Shown in pieces: positions 63,768 through 64,000 of a stretch of 64,000 bases of DNA. Position numbers and translations under genes: made by a program. Below the pieces are notes generated by a model, which saw nothing but the letters and a program-made list of their open reading frames with translations, was not told the origin of the DNA and did no database searches. This DNA comes from Siphonodentalium dalli (taxonomy: Eukaryota > Mollusca > Scaphopoda > Gadilida > Siphonodentaliidae): the NCBI GenBank assembly GCA_032622095.1, contig CP136065.1, positions 148,679,577 through 148,743,576 of the forward strand, in the 5' to 3' direction. Position 1 is the first letter of the stretch. The number at the start of each line of letters is the position of its first letter.

Positions 63768-64000
63768 AGCCTGCAAATAGTGTGTCTGTCATTTGCAGAA
63801 TGAGGTCTCCAGAGAGTGAATTTTATAATAGTCATGCTATCCTGCATTCTGATCCTAGGTCTCCCATATCAGTTGAGGCCTAAACAGAATGAGGTTCCCA
63901 GAGGGTGAATTTTGTGATGCTAGCCTGCTGTGTGGGATAGCATCACTAAATTCATCCTCAGGGGTCCTCATTCTGTAAACTCCAGACACGCTATAAGGCT
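63768..64000. mobile_element. Family A palindromic MITE, rearranged copy at window end
   Basis: The left end CAAGCCTGCAAATAGTGTGT is perfect for the family. The first palindrome is deleted to GAGAGTGAATTTTATAATAG, and the core phrase is inverted (CTGATCCTAGGTCTCCCATA). The second palindrome (63890-63975) is complete. Confidence 0.8.

Overview
This is a repeat-saturated, AT-rich window from an animal nuclear genome. Its intron/exon structure, the repeat classes and the style of the elements (tRNA-derived SINEs, non-LTR retrotransposons, Helitrons, hAT, PIF/Harbinger and many TTAA-flanked MITEs) suggest a marine invertebrate. An echinoderm, hemichordate, other invertebrate deuterostome or a lophotrochozoan would all fit; the sequence alone does not decide between them.

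The only host protein-coding gene I can support is on the + strand from about 35.4 kb to the right edge. Nine exons with proper splice signals encode most of an IMD/I-BAR domain, a linker and an SH3 domain in the order and phase expected for BAIAP2 (IRSp53), an adaptor linking Rho-family GTPases, membrane curvature and actin. The first ~70-75 residues of the I-BAR domain lie upstream (unrecognised here or outside the window), and the protein continues past the last exon at 63028. The introns are large (one is 18.5 kb) and hold most of the mobile DNA.

Layout. 1-35 kb: no recognised exon. It holds the first family A palindromic element, a TA-flanked inverted-repeat element (5.7-6.3 kb), a 5'-truncated L1/Tx1-like retrotransposon with a target-site duplication (6.5-8.75 kb), a GGACCGG-rich hAT-like element and a tRNA-derived SINE (9.4-10.6 kb), several TTAA-flanked MITEs, a decayed second non-LTR retrotransposon (18.4-19.7 kb), a head-to-tail array of non-autonomous Helitrons (21.66-24.83 kb), a 1.4-kb fold-back element with ~430-bp arms (28.65-30.05 kb), a 161-bp tandem array (32.8-33.9 kb) and a MITE split by a chimeric Helitron (34.0-34.7 kb). 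35.4-40 kb: BAIAP2 exons encoding the I-BAR core, with a hairpin Tc1/mariner-like MITE and another Helitron between them. 40-58.5 kb: one giant intron with a minus-strand Helitron, a PIF/Harbinger remnant, nested TTAA MITEs, a hAT element with an apparently intact 697-aa transposase (46.1-50.1 kb), a ~240-bp tandem array, a 155/164-bp satellite (51.9-54.1 kb) and a local duplication. 58.5-63 kb: remaining I-BAR exons, linker and SH3.

The most striking points are the Helitrons: both termini are readable (A|TC...hairpin...CTAG|T), they are joined end to end, and they carry a very high density of the extended nuclear-receptor half-site TCAAGGTCA. Also notable are the fold-back element, a set of otherwise unrelated MITE families that share the end TTAACCCTTT and insert into each other's TTAA sites, and the hAT element flanked by a 12-13-bp direct repeat where 8 bp is normal. 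Repeat-family letters (A-N, P) are my own labels for this window, and all family assignments are from reading, not from searches.
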